Part shown: piece by piece, positions 10,601-23,061 of the stretch
Layout: every line of letters begins with the position of its first letter
Position numbering within the stretch: the stretch's first letter is position 1
NCBI RefSeq assembly: GCF_011386835.1
Contig: NC_088800.1
Location: 80,230,981-80,294,980 of the forward strand
Direction of reading: 5' to 3'
DNA from: Chrysemys picta bellii
Lineage: Eukaryota; Chordata; Testudines; Emydidae
DNA length: 64,000 bases
The notes under the pieces: generated by a model
What the model saw: only the letters and a program-made list of their open reading frames with translations
Told to the model about the DNA's origin: nothing
Database searches by the model: none
Translations under genes and position numbers: made by a program

Positions 10601-12922
10601 CACAGTCAGGCCCTTCTTCAGAAAAAGCAATTTCCAGTCTAAGAATAAGGCAGGCAGCTGCGTGGAGCATTTAGAGGGAAGTTTCCCCCTCTGGGGTCAT
10701 AACTGTGGCGTCACTGGGCTCTGTGGTTATTGCTTCTCAGCACTCCAGCTCAAACACACACGTCTTGGTTTGTTTATCTAACCTCTGGCTTTGAAACGCC
10801 CCTTGGGATCCGTGAGTCCAGCTCACTCTCACAGGCATATGGGTCCCGCAGTAAAAGAAAGCTTGTCAGAAGCAACAAGTATATTTGTGCATGAAACTCC
10901 AAAGCTTCAAGGAGGTGCCACTTGTACGATCAGTTGTCTGATTCTGTTCTCACTAAGGCAACCTTCTCCAACCAGGAGAGGCTGAGAAGAAACACAAGCT
11001 GGACAGAGCTCACCACAAGTGAAAGTCTTTTAGTTAACAGTGGTACAGAGATTTTTTCCGGCTTCCAGTGACGATCTACCAAACGAATCGCTGCTACTTT
11101 TATTTGGACATAACCCCAAATTAAGTACATCTTCAGAGGAGAAACTGTATTCATTTGCACCTGGCTGCATCATCATTTCAATCCAGGGGGAGGCTTTGAT
11201 TATATATTATAGAGTAAAAGAAATCAAACTGGGATGCTAAACTGACAGTGCGCTGAAGACGACAGACCAATGCAGCATTACATTTCTCTTTAATTTATAA
11301 CGGACAATAACTTGTATAACTCCCTCCTCATTTAGACTAGTAGTTCTAGCTCCTCCATTCCCACAGCAAACCAACCGTGACTAAATTTCCTGTCCCCGTT
11401 ATATTCCAATTAGCTTTAAGCACAGATACTTTAATAGGTTCTGTCAAGTCTCGTACACTAAGCTCTATTTGGCTCTATGCATAATGGAGAAAAAAAGAGT
11501 TAGTTTTAATTCCTGCTTAGTTCCCCACAAACCTTTCAAGAAGGATTTCTCTATCCCCTGTCAGCTGGGTGCAGTCGGAGTTTGGAGGATTCCCATATCA
11601 TTGAGGAGATAGTGGGGGTGCAGGGGGAAAAAAAAAGCTTTGGGGACCTGGAAGCAGCCCCAAAATAATCTGTTGTTTTGGTCCAGGTCTCCATAAGCAG
11701 CCACTGACCTTTACCTTAGGATATTGGCATCTCGATTCTCACATGCAAAGCTCTGCATTCGATAACTGCCAGGTTACGGGCATTAATCCTAACCACTGAC
11801 AGGTAATGCTACCAGGTCATAATGAAAGAGGTAGGTGATCAGCTTGGCCCATGTACCCCACCAGCAACGCGGCAACAAGAATTAAGAGAACAAGTCCTCA
11901 CTTCAGCAAGGTACTTAGACACGGGCTTGACTTCAAGGACAGCAGTAGTCTCATCAAAGTCAATGGCGCTGCTCACGTGCTTGAAGGTGGACACATGCTT
12001 CAATTCCTTGGCGAATCAGGGTCTAAGTGCATGTCAGTGAAAAGATACGTCAGCCCTCAAACAACACATTTCCAAATGCCAACATCACAGCCTGCGCTGG
12101 AAAGCCAGGTCACGCTAGGTTATCCTAAATAGGGGAAGAGGACAGACAGCAACGCAATTCACTGTGTCAGTGTCATGATTTTCTGCACCTATCGCTTCCG
12201 TCTCTCAAATCAATTTATTTTAATTGCACAGAGAGTTTCCCAAAAAGTGAAGTGAAAATAAGCTATAAACTTTGCAGGTGTTTTTGTGTAAAATCCCATC
12301 TGAACAGCTATCACTCTGCTCTGTGGAAATAGCTTTTGCCAGGCAGACAGACTAGTCCCAACATGTCAGCTCATATCCTGGGTCAAGGTCTAGCAGGCTG
12401 TGAGTCAACACAGCTTTCTCGGCTGCAGCCTACAACCACTGGGAAGCCCTAGGCAGTCCCTACATGAGGCATTCTTTAAAAAAAAAAAAAAAAGCCTCCC
12501 TTATGAAGGAAGCCCAGAATTAGCAGTGCCACGGGGGGCCATTCTGCAGCGAGGAATGTGAAAGTGGAGTAGAATGGAATGTACAGAAGTCAAAGTTTTA
12601 AAGATTAAAAGGGAAAAACATGTTGGCTTTCTTCCATGCAATTGTTACAGGCAGAGCTCACTGAGGGGAAGCCACGTGTAAAATCCCAAGTGGGAAAACC
12701 CGCAATTACTGCACAAGAAACTCCTTGTGAAGCCAAAACTCAAGTGCAAACTTTCCTGGCGACTTGGGCTCCATATACAAAAAAGGAGTCAGATGCACAT
12801 GACAACTGCCTGGTTGCAGTGGGACAACCAGTGTGAGAAGGAATGTGGTGGGTGTCTAAATGAGGAATGTGTTGAGGCCAATAAAGTTTGGATTCATACA
12901 AAATTCACTTACAACTTTCTCC
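7602..12922. other. Long non-coding stretch
   Basis: No element recognised with confidence. A CpG-enriched patch occurs at about 9560-9830 and could mark a regulatory site. A-runs lie at about 7846 and 12477-12493. The open frames here (up to about 103 codons) show no domain. Confidence 0.5.
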
Positions 12923-13237
12923 TACAGTAGAACCTCAGTTACGAACCCCTCGGGAATGGAGATTGTTCCTAACTCTGAACAAAACGTTATGGTTGTTCTT
13001 GCAAAAGTTTACAACTGAACATTGACTCAATACAACTTTGAAACTTTACTATGCAGAAGAAGAATGCTGCTTTTCCTTTATTTTTTAGTAGTTTACATTT
13101 AACAGTACTGCACTGGATTTGCCTTTTTTTTTTGGTCTCTGCTGCTGCCTGATTGTGTACTTCTCGTTCCAAATGAGGTGTGTGGTTGACTGGTCAGTTT
13201 GTAATTCTGGTGTTCGTAACACTGCGGTTCTACTGTA
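12923..13237. mobile_element. Tigger-like (Tc1/mariner) short DNA transposon
   Basis: The left end TACAGTAGAACCTCAGTTAC and the right end GCGGTTCTACTGTA are inverted repeats bounded by TA, the mariner target duplication. The interior (about 300 bases) has no transposase frame, so it depends on an autonomous relative. Confidence 0.85.
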
Positions 13238-13361
13238 CTTGTATTAAGACACCTTCTGCCATAACATCTTTATTCTCAAATCATCTGCCCACGTTTACAA
13301 CTACTGACCCAAGACTTCAGATGCTCACAGAAGGCAGTGGCTGAGATCTATTTAGTATGTG

Positions 13362-14087
13362 TAGGGCCCTACCAAATTCACCGTCAGAGGATTTTTAAAA
13401 TTGTAAGTGTCATCATTTAAATCTGACATTTCATGGTGCTGTGATTGTAGGGGTCCTGACCCAAAAAGGAGTTCGGGGCGGTCACAAGGTTATTGTAAGG
13501 GGGGTTGTGGTACTGCTGCCCTTACTTCTGTGCTGCTACCGGCAGCAGCGCTGCCTTCAGAGCTGGGCAGCTGGAGAGCGGCAGCTGCTGGCCGGGAGCC
13601 CAGCTCTGAAGGCAGAGCCACCGCCAGCAGCAGCGCAGAAGTAAGGATGGCGTGGGATGGTATTGCACCCTTACTTCTGCACTGCTGCCTGCAGACCTGA
13701 GCCCTCAGTCAGGAGCCACTGCTCTCCGGCCGCCCAGCTCTGAAGGCCGCAGCACAGTAATAAAGGTGGCATGGGATGGGATTGCCACCCTTACTTCTAC
13801 GCTGCTGCTGGCGGGACGCTGCCTTCAGAGCTGGGTGCCCGGCTAACAGCCACCACTCTCCAGCCACCCAGCTCTGAATGCAGCACAGAAGTAAGGGTGG
13901 CAATACCGTAACCCCTCTAAAATAACCTTGTGACCCCCCTGCAACCTCCTTTTGGGTTAGGCCCTCCAATTTCAGAAATGCTGGTCTCCCCCGTGAAATT
14001 TGTATAGAACTGGGTAAAAGCATACAAAAGACCGGATTTCACATTCTGTGATGCATTTTTCATGGCCGTGAATTTGGTAGGGCCCTA
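13362..14087. mobile_element. hAT-type MITE with triplicated interior, copy 1
   Basis: The ends TAGGGCCCTACCAAATTCA and its inverse at 14069-14087 are flanked by AGTATGTG (13354-13361) and AATATGTG (14088-14095), an 8-bp target duplication with one mismatch. The interior contains three tandem GC-rich units starting near 13511, 13660 and 13778. Each is itself an inverted repeat bounded by CTTACTTCTG and its complement. No transposase frame is present. Confidence 0.9.
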
Positions 14088-14095
14088 AATATGTG

Positions 14096-15229
14096 ATAGA
14101 AGCACCAATTGGGAAAGGGCCTGATTTTACTGCAACATGAGGGCAAAGAGACCAGTGCTATGCCTGCCCCTCAGTGGAACACCCTAGGCATTGACTTGGC
14201 AGTTCCAGTTCTCTCAGATCTCAAGTTGCCCCTCTCCACCACGCATGTTGAGAGGTAAGCGGCAAACTTGCTCAAAGCCGGCTGTGGCATTCTACACCTC
14301 AATAATGCTGGAGACCATCAACCAGTGAGAAAAGGTAATAAAGAGTTAATGAAGGGAACGTGCAGGCCAGAGACCGGTAATCTCCCTTAATAGAGCACAG
14401 TATACTCGAGTAATTAAAACCTAAGTAATTAAAACACAGGGAGAGGTCATCAACCAGAATAGCAGCATGGCCCCAAGCTTTAAGAAATCCAAACCCTGCC
14501 AGAGAGATCAAGCTAAACTCCAGCAGAGGCTGTTACAGTCAGGCCTGCACGGATCCCATTCACAGCACCGCCACCCACACACACAACTCATCCCCGCAGC
14601 TTGCATCCTCTTTTATACTGTTGCTTTATTTGGTTTCTGTGAACACTGAGCTTGTCAACCAATAGGGAAGGGAGTCAACAGGAAGTGCAGGAAGGACAGC
14701 CTGCTGACAGGGTCTGATTTAAACAGGCAATGCTGGGTAGAAATGGTGGGCCAGCTTTACTTCTAGCAAGACCAGGGAGATCTAGTATGCCAGCCAATAC
14801 ACTTGGACATGTTAAAAAACAGTGTCATTAAGATGCAACTTTTGCTACTGGAAATGATTTTCTGGATGCAGTCAAAGGGCTGTATTTGTGCCATCTGAAG
14901 CAGGGTGGAGGAGGGAGCACTCGTAGCTATGCATTTCTAGGACACCTTACAAAGGATCTCAAAGGGTTTCAAATATTAGTTGAGCACTAGGTAGACAAGG
15001 GATTTTATAATGATCACTTCACCCACTGCTGCAATGCAATTTGCAACAGCACTACAGGACAGGAACTGACCGCCACCACAGCCTGGAGGGGGAATTTAAT
15101 TAGCCAGACTGTGCTTTTTCAAGAGACTGTGGGGTTAGCATATTGGTCTCTTGCGGAAAGAATCACGTCATCTTTAGTAGTAAGTAGTAAGAAACACTTT
15201 CGTTGCCTTTCATCACAGCTCCCTGCAGA
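14096..15229. other. Non-coding stretch
   Basis: Nothing recognised beyond low-level AT-rich tracts. Confidence 0.5.
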
Positions 15230-15400
15230 AGCACAGGATGCTAGGGCAGTGGTATCGTAACGGCTCAGAAGAAATGCCCTTGATCAACACCATCTCCTGC
15301 TTGGATCCCCGCAGGTCTCCCATCCGAGTACTGCCCGAGTCTGAGCCTGCTCCGCTCGCAAGATCGGACAACCACTATGGCTGCAGAGAAGAGACCTAGC
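15230..15400 (-). mobile_element. 5S rRNA-derived SINE head
   Basis: On the minus strand GCAGTACTCGGATGGGAGAC, GAGCGGAGCAGGCTC and a CCGATCTTGCGAG block align with the 5S rRNA internal control region. Downstream AAGCAGGAGATGGTGTTG is the SINE body also seen at about 32050. Some 5S-headed SINEs of amniotes (AmnSINE type) have this layout. The 5' third of 5S is mostly deleted, so it is not a 5S gene. Confidence 0.65.
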
Positions 15401-16067
15401 TCCAAAAGACAAAGGAGCCACTTAACCAAAGGGAAGAGTTCCTCTTCAATGACAGAAGAATCACACTAGCTTTAAGACCGCAGAGAAACCCTGCATGGAA
15501 AGATGTGGACGGTAAGAGCAGATACCTACTTGACTGCACTGAGGTATGCAGACAGCCGAATGCCTGCGTAGGGGACATAGGGGTGTTCTGTTCTTGAACA
15601 ATTACGATCAGCAGACACAGCAAGGGAGCCCAGAGCGCATCCCTGACAGGCAGTTGCACCTGTTGCAGAATCTGCCAAAATGCATTTTCTTGACCCATGC
15701 AGGAAAACTGCTTTTTCAGCCGTCCCCATTAAGTCCTTAGGAAGACTGTGTTTATACACATGCACCATGAAGGGATATTTATCGGGCCAGCTAGTCCAGA
15801 CCCGCAGATATTTCCCAGACAACCCCACAGCTGACTCACGCAATTACCTGACCCCGCACATTTATGGTTTGTCAAACGTATTACGGCCACCTGCCAGCTC
15901 TTGCAGCAGAACATTTCCCCCTTATAACATCAGCTCCCCAGCCTTTGGTTCGTACGTTGAATTGCCATTCTGCATTATATTTACTAAACACACAAGGCCC
16001 TGACCACCTTTATAATAAACTTCAGAGACTTCCAACTGGACCAGAAGAGCCCCCAGATGTGCTACTC

Positions 16068-16341
16068 TGGGCTGGTCTACACAGGTTTTTTGGAGCAGAA
16101 GTAGAGCTAGTTAAAGCAGTACAAATCAATGAGTGGGGATTGCAATTATACCAGTAAATAAGTGCTTATACTGGCATAGCTTATTCATGAATTGACTGGA
16201 CTACAAGCACCTTTCCCTCGGGATAGCTATGCCCACACTAGGGGATTGAACTGCCTTAGCTTTATCACTATTAAAAAAAAGATCACCTCCTACCCAAAAT
16301 ATGTTCAAATCAGTATGAACACAGAGTGTAGACCAGGGCTC
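16068..16341. mobile_element. DNA transposon with GGTCTACAC ends
   Basis: CTGGGCTGGTCTACACAGG near 16067 and GTGTAGACCAGGGCTCAG at the right are inverted repeats around about 270 non-coding bases. Target duplication is unclear. Confidence 0.6.
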
Positions 16342-17089
16342 AGTATAATCACACAGAGCATTTTATCCGCTCACATCTTAGCGCCCATGGAAAGGAAGCT
16401 ATAGGCAAAATCTCTTACAAATTCACTCCTCTACCCCAAGACTAAGATACCACGATGCTATGTTGGATCCCAATGGGGAAATACAATATTTGTAGCTCAA
16501 TTCCCAGTCTTAAGAGACCTTCACCTGCATGCCACTCACGCAGTGTCCACCTCCCCCAAAAATAAAGGAGCAGTAGCGTTTACCTGATGCTTTACCCAAA
16601 TCTAGTGTCCTGGACTCAATATCAACCTGTCCCCCCACCCCGATCAGATATTCATCCTCATGATCTGCTGGTACCAAAAAGAGCTCCTGAAAAATCAAAA
16701 GTTGTGTTACTGTTTTTATATCCCTGGAAGGTGCCAAAAACCTCAAAGTCAACGTGACGAACAAGAGTACATTAGCCTTGTATACAAAAAGGACATGCAT
16801 CACCAGTTGCCTTAACCTCTCTCTACTCCTAGCAGCCCCTTGGGCAAGGAGAGCCATGGCATTGCTGGAAACATACAACTGTGACATCGCACTCCTGGAA
16901 CTTGGCACCAGCAGCTGGACTCAGTTCTGGCAGACACTGGTGCCAAACCACAGCCTATGGTTAGCCACCTCTTCTGGGAAATTACTTGTATTGTGCACTG
17001 TGGAGGTTTACTCCTTTCCAGCATTAGAATTTTTTTGGGGGGGGATGAGGTAACTTTGTGGTAAGTTTTGTTTCCCTCCCCATCCTGCC

Positions 17090-17285
17090 TTCCGTTGGTC
17101 TACACTAGACTTTTTTAAATCTGGAGTGAACACGATTGTAAAATACATCCAGTTAACTGGCAAACTTGTTAAAGCTTTAAGATATGTGGCCCGGAACAAA
17201 TATTCGGGGAGCGTCTACACACTAACCTCTACAAAAGGTGTTATCAAGGCACTCAATTAATTAAAACGACTAGTGTACATGAACC
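17090..17285. mobile_element. Possible DNA transposon fragment
   Basis: TTGGTCTACACTAGACTTTT at the left and ACGACTAGTGTACATGAA at the right are partly inverted, with an AGCGTCTACACACTAACCTC block inside. Boundaries are uncertain. Confidence 0.35.
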
Positions 17286-17659
17286 CTTGGAGGGAAGGAG
17301 GGAGGTTATAGTGCGTCTAACTAATTCAGTTATTTTATGCACCCCACATCATCTTGTTTCACTCTGGAAGTTTCTACAGAGCAGGCACCAACTGGGCAAT
17401 CACCTTTATGCTGTACATCATCAACAGAGTTTCTTCTCCTTATTTCCTTGTAGGTGGACCCATAAGGGGGGTGGGAGGGAGAGCGGGAAAAGTGGTGTCA
17501 TTTTCTCCCCAGTCTGCTGCTGCCATACCCCAGAGTAGAGACAGCACAAATCAGACAACCCTTTGAGTCTGCAGTGTTTAATTTTGGAGGTGGAAGGAAT
17601 GTTTTGGATTAAGATAATTTTTAAAAGAGTCTAAACTCCATCACTGAATTTTATTAGAC

Positions 17660-17880
17660 AGGTAAGAAGGTTCCAGTGGTTAGGTCACTAACCTAGGACA
17701 TGCGAGACTCAGGTTCAATTCTCTGCTCCGCCACAGACTTCCTGTGTGACCTTGGGCACTTAGCCTCAGTTTCCCACCTGTAAAAATAGGGAAAATAGCA
17801 CTTCCATACCTCATGGGGTGTTGTAAGGATAAATATTGAGACCTACTGATGAAGTGCTATATAAGAGACCTAGCTATTAT
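17660..17880 (+). mobile_element. MIR SINE, nearly full length
   Basis: A tRNA-like head (GTGGTTAGGTCACTAACCTA, GGTTCAATTC) is followed by the MIR core: CTTCCTGTGTGACCTTGGGC, CCTCAGTTTCCCACCTGTAA and CATGGGGTGTTGTAAGGAT. This is the clearest MIR in the window. Confidence 0.9.
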
Positions 17881-18164
17881 TACCTGGAATCTTTAAAATC
17901 AAGATCAGGTGTCTATGTGATATGCCCTAGTTCAACCACAAGCCACTGGGCTTGATGCAGGAATTCCAGCCTGGGCAATGCAGGAGGGGAGACCAGGTGA
18001 TCTTGTGCCTTAAAACCTATGAATCAAAAATGTTTTCATATTTCTCATTTAGAAAGCGTTATGAAGGCAGCCGCATGCAAAGCAGCGAGATTGTACTGAA
18101 TGTTTGCCTTTCTCAAGGGCTTCAAAGGGATGTGTTTTGACATGTAGTATGACTGCACTGTTTT

Positions 18165-18388
18165 AGGGCTCGTCTTCACTGCTGCGTTTTTTACCATGGG
18201 TGCTATCCTGAGGTAAAAAACCACAGTGAAGACACAGTACAAGGTCAGCACTATACCCCTGCCTGGGATTGACCTGGGTGAGTTTACCTTGAGGAAAAAG
18301 TAACATGCCTGGTCTTTCTTGTCTTTGCTCATGCACGCTAGTTACCCTGAAGTAAAAAATACGTATTTAGCAGTGAAGACCAGGCCTT
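18165..18388. mobile_element. DNA transposon with CGTCTTCACTGCT ends
   Basis: GGGCTCGTCTTCACTGCT and AGCAGTGAAGACCAGGCC are inverted with one or two mismatches. Inside, TTTTTTACC and GAGGTAAAAAA form a second inverted pair near the left end. No coding frame. Confidence 0.6.
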
Positions 18389-20866
18389 CATGTCTAGCAT
18401 GCTCCGGATGCAAAGGAAGACAGTGATGGGGAGGAAGGGGAGCTGTTTTCTGACCTGACATGGTGGGAAGAGAATAGGAGTATCTAACGGTCAGCATAAC
18501 AGATTCCTTCCCCAGGGATGGCACCTTGATGCAATTGGAAGGCTCGTGCATTCCAATCACCCTGAGAGCTTTGCTGGCAGGAGTTTTTAACTCCTGGAAG
18601 GACCACCCAAGCCAGACAAGAAGCAGGCCACTGGTCCTCCAGAGTGGGGTTGAACGACAGGCCAACAACCTGGCCTCCTTAAAAAAAAAAAAAAAAAAAA
18701 AGGTTCCACTCTAGAGACACAAGGCAGCCATTCCAGTAAACAGCATGATGGACAGGGACAGCACAGCCCTGTTCATGCCCTAAACAATGTCTAAAGGCAC
18801 TGGAAGGATTCAGAGCCAAACAGATGCTTACGACAATCTTCTTACCTTCACTTGTATCACAGTCAAAATCCCGGGCTACGTTTGGCCCTTAGGAATATTA
18901 AGCAGAATCCAGCCAGCAAAACAGAACATCAACACGCAATTAGAAATACAGGGATGTCTAAGCAAAATATTTTACTGGCTCCAAAGGAGTTCTTCCTGTC
19001 TGTGAAATGGCAATAGACACAGTGCAACAGAGTTTCTTCAGGAGGAGTGCAGAGAGAGCTTCTCTATGCCTTATAATTGTTAAATGAATAACATATACAC
19101 TACATTAAAATACAATCACACTGAAAATTGGGAATGCTCCTGCTTTTTGCAGGTTCAGAACTAAAATTCCCCGTTGTGCCTCCATACTAAAGCATTCACT
19201 ATATACAAGGCGACCCACTGCAAAACCTGGACCGAGCCTCCAATATGAATGCCTTATTTTTTGCCTGACCTTTATTTGAACGCAACTGGGTGTTATCAGG
19301 TGCAATAACTGTAGGAACAGTATGGACTGCACATGACAGCTCAGGAATCTAAGTCCACTGAATTGCATAACCATTTAACCAAGCTGCATTCCACATGGAA
19401 GGCAGTGAATAATCCACCCAAAGGGTGCAGTGCCTAAAAACGCAGGCTGGACTAGTCAATGCTAATTCACACTATTTATTTACCCACACCTGAGCAGAGC
19501 ATATTGCCAGGAAAGCAGCAGTTCATTCACAGATGATTTTTCTGTATCTCCTGAAATGCAGCTGCCCTTTAATAAAAGTCTAGTTTCAATTCAAGCCCCA
19601 CTGCAAAGAAAAATTTGACACACCTTTTTTTTTTTTATTAACCCTCTCTTTTAAAATCTAATTTTGCAGCCACAATAACCGCAATCCACACAGAGGGCCA
19701 TTGCTCCAGGAAAGACAGATCCAGCAGTTCACATAAGTGTGCATGAAAAGGGAAGTAAAAGCAGATGGGTTTGAAAAGCAGAGGCTCTCATGCATGACAT
19801 CTGACATTTCTCAGTCACTCATTCCTTCCTGTCTCAGAGGAGAATCTCAGACCACAAGAGAAGAATGTGCTTTTGCTACCTTGTTACTGGTGCTACAGAA
19901 ACTCCCCCAAGCGCAGTTCTCATACAGATTCTCTTCCAGATGTCCTAGTTGCATTTCTCCTCATTTCAATGCTGTAACTTTCTACCTACCTTATTGGGGG
20001 AAAGCTACCAGGATCTTTGTTTCTCAGGACACATAAAAACACCTTTTTTGCATCCCTTTCCACCTGCCTCCCCCTCTCACCCCCCGTTTTAGAACCCAAA
20101 TGTCCCCTTAATTCTTTTAATTAAAGCATCTGTTTTTCAGAACAAAGAACAGCATGGACTTCAAAAACAAAGCACAGTAAAAAGCAAGCCACATTCTGAG
20201 CCTCTTATCTGTGACAGCATCCCACTTAAATCTATGGAAGGGTGAATTATACACAATTGCAAAGCTGAAGGCATAGTTACACTTTATATATAGTCCATGC
20301 AAGGTGTTTATGCTGGACAGACAGAGCCTCCCACCCATCATCATTCCATTCACAAGTGTTACATGCAACAGTTCGAAGTTACACAGCATCTAAAGAAACT
20401 GCAAAGGTCGAAGACAATGCTACGAGTAAACAGAAATGACCGTCTAATTTTGAAAGCTGCAATGGGATATTTGTAGCTCTTCCATTTGAGAGTTACAAAG
20501 AAACGGTCCCTGTTTCATATCCTGATCAGATTAAGACCAAGAAACGGAAGCAATAGATAAGAGGAAGCTGACTCTGCCAGACTCCACGCAATGAGTTTCC
20601 CCAAACAGAAGCGAACGCTGGAAATTCAACCTACCCAAGAGGACGGCCACAGTGATCTAATGCCGCGATGGTCAACGAAAGGCAGTCTGTGCAGTCTAAT
20701 CAAACTAAGCCTTTCTTGCAGAGCAAACAACAGGCGAGCAGTGCTCACCCACCAATAAGTTCCTGTCCTGAAGGGCTTATGTTTCAAAGGTACAAAGCAA
20801 GTCAGAGGAGAACAGAATGGTGGTGTGCAGTCACGGTAGCTGAGCACTCATGGGATGGGAGTAGAG
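18389..20866. other. Non-coding stretch
   Basis: An A-run of about 20 at 18680-18700 may be the tail of a retroposed fragment that I cannot identify. A T-run lies at 19626-19637. No exon seen. Confidence 0.5.
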
Positions 20867-21114
20867 CAGTGGTTCTCAAACTGTGGGTCGCAACCCTGTT
20901 TTAATGGGGGTCGCAAGGGTTGTCTTAAAAACTTGCTGGGGCCCAGGGCCAAAGCTGAATCCTGATCCCCATCGCCCAGGGCCGATGCTGAAGCCCGAGG
21001 GTCTGCCCCCACCCCCCATCCGGGGCAGCGGGGCTCAGGCTTTGATTCCCCCTCCATGTAGTAATTTTTGTTGTCAGAAGGGGGTCGCCGTACAATGAAG
21101 TTTGAGAACCCCAG
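20867..21114. mobile_element. hAT-type MITE (TGGTTCTCAAAC family)
   Basis: CAGTGGTTCTCAAACTGTGG ... AAGTTTGAGAACCCCAG termini are flanked by GAGTAGAG (20859-20866) and GAGTTGAG (21115-21122), an 8-bp duplication with one mismatch. It is about 248 bases and has no coding frame. Confidence 0.88.
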
Positions 21115-21122
21115 GAGTTGAG

Positions 21123-22711
21123 GTTTCCAGAGGAAGCAGTTGCTTGGTCAAATAACTGGGCGGCTGATCCGAACATAGATCACAGCATAAGAGGAGACAA
21201 AGGAAGCAGACCAGGAAAATGCACAGGTCAGACAAAGGGTGGTAAATGATATGGACAGAGATGGAGTTATCAATCTCAGGCCCATATGAGAACCAGGTAA
21301 TCAGTATACTTGAATGGACTCAAAAATTTAACTATACATACTAGAAAGCAACAGGGCATGCATGTGTTAGATGACGCAGAAGGGCACCCAGAAGGACATT
21401 AGCAGCAGTTGTATTTCAGGCAGGCACTAGCTCTTCTCAAAAGACTAGAAAGGTCAATCCATATAGCCAGCAGCTTTGAAATGCAGATAATTTTAAAATA
21501 CCCGTTTTCCCCCAAGCAAGTATGGGCATGTTCTGAAGGAAGCATAGTCCCTGCACTCACTATCTGCCTACAGGCGAAGAACCTTGCAACTAAGTGCATG
21601 ATTCCTTGCAAATCCTTCTCCTGTATTGGGCTCATGCCCTGGTCTCATCCAGCTTCTCAGCAGAGCACCGACTCTCAGCACCATCGTCAGACAGAAAAGC
21701 TGCTAAGGAAAGAGAGAGGCTCACCTCTCCTTTCCATCGGGCCCACTCACTATTGCCTCTTTAAGCAGCATAGCTGACCTCCTTCCATCCAGGAAACTAG
21801 TTCTAGCATATGTTCCCTTGCATATGAGTCAGCAGCTCCATTCAGAACCATTATATCGCTGCTGATTCATACCACAGTTACACAGCAAACAGGAAACTCA
21901 AGTTCACATTCCCCCTGTTTCAGACACAATCATTTCAAACAAAGTCATATTTACGTGTTGTTCATCCACTCACATGAGCCCTGATTTCAAGTTTCCTGTG
22001 TATCATCCTGGGACAAGAAAAGTCCCCCAAAATCTAAATCCAGTTTATTCCAGTGACAAACGAGAAGCAGTAATTAAATCTCATGCATTCCTTTCCTGCC
22101 TTCATCCTGCTGGCCATCACTAATCACAGATCTGGAGTGATCTGCCCCCTCTTAATCAGAATTATCAGGAATCATTTTTCCTCTCCACCTCCACCCTTTC
22201 CTTTCCTCCTCAACCCACCCCAATGTAATTTCTTATTATGTCAGCTGCCTAGTTTAGGATTGTAAATACCTCAGGGCAGAGAGCTTGTCTTCTTACTCAT
22301 TGGTAAGGCACAAGGCATACCACTGGACCTATACAAATAATAACGTCCATGACACATGCTCACGTTTGTTAGCTGCACATAACAAGGACACATGGGAAAA
22401 TCTGGCAAGACCTGACAGACATGCACTCGTCAAGTCAGGCTGTGTCATAACTCAGAATCAATGTCAGATACAGCGAAAGATCAAACACAGCTCTGCTCAA
22501 AAGCCAGGAGCACTAGAGGGACAGATGTTGCATGTAAAGGAAATACACAGGAATTTTCTCTCACACTATTGAAGTTACATCACAGGCTACTGCTCTGTAC
22601 CTGCACCACTCTCATACACAGAAATTTACATTCGCAGGACACTGCAAAGTTTACTAAGCTGCAACAGCGATTTTCTTTTAAAAACAAAAACAAAAAAAAC
22701 CAGTTGCTATC
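21123..22711. other. Non-coding stretch
   Basis: No recognised element or exon. An A-rich run at about 22678-22700 precedes the palindromic MITE. Confidence 0.5.
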
Positions 22712-22719
22712 ATCTTTCC

Positions 22720-23053
22720 CGGGGGTCGGCAACGTTTGGCATGCGGCTCGCCAGGGTAAGCACCCTGGCGGGCCGGGCCAGTTTATTTACCTGCTGACGC
22801 AGCAGGTTCGGCCGATCGCGGCCCCCACTGGCCACTGTTCACCGTCCTGGGCCAATGGGAGCGGCAAGAAGCCGCAGCCAGCACATCGCTCGCCCGCACC
22901 GCTTCCCGTCGCCCCCATTGGCCCAGGACGGTGAACAGTGGCCAGTGGGGGCCGCGATCGGCCGAACCTGCCATGTCAGCAGGTAAATAAACTGACCCGG
23001 CCCGCCAGGGTGCTTACCCTGGCGAGCCGCGTGCCAAACGTTGCCGACCCCTG
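22720..23053. mobile_element. Fully palindromic hAT-type MITE
   Basis: The ends ...GGGGTCGGCAACGTTTGGCA and TGCCAAACGTTGCCGACCCC are inverted, and nearly the whole 334 bases fold back, with arms of about 150 bases. Perfect 8-bp target duplication ATCTTTCC lies at 22712-22719 and 23054-23061. The high CpG content inside belongs to the element and does not mark a promoter. Confidence 0.92.
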
Positions 23054-23061
23054 ATCTTTCC

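Noticed and set aside
15290..15385. 5S rRNA gene on the minus strand
   Set aside because: Only the central and 3' parts of 5S are present, with deletions and a SINE body attached.
22461..22934. 157-codon plus-strand frame
   Set aside because: The second half reads straight into the palindromic hAT MITE at 22720-23053.
22740..23040. CpG island or bidirectional promoter
   Set aside because: The CpG density belongs to the palindromic MITE, whose 8-bp duplication marks its borders.
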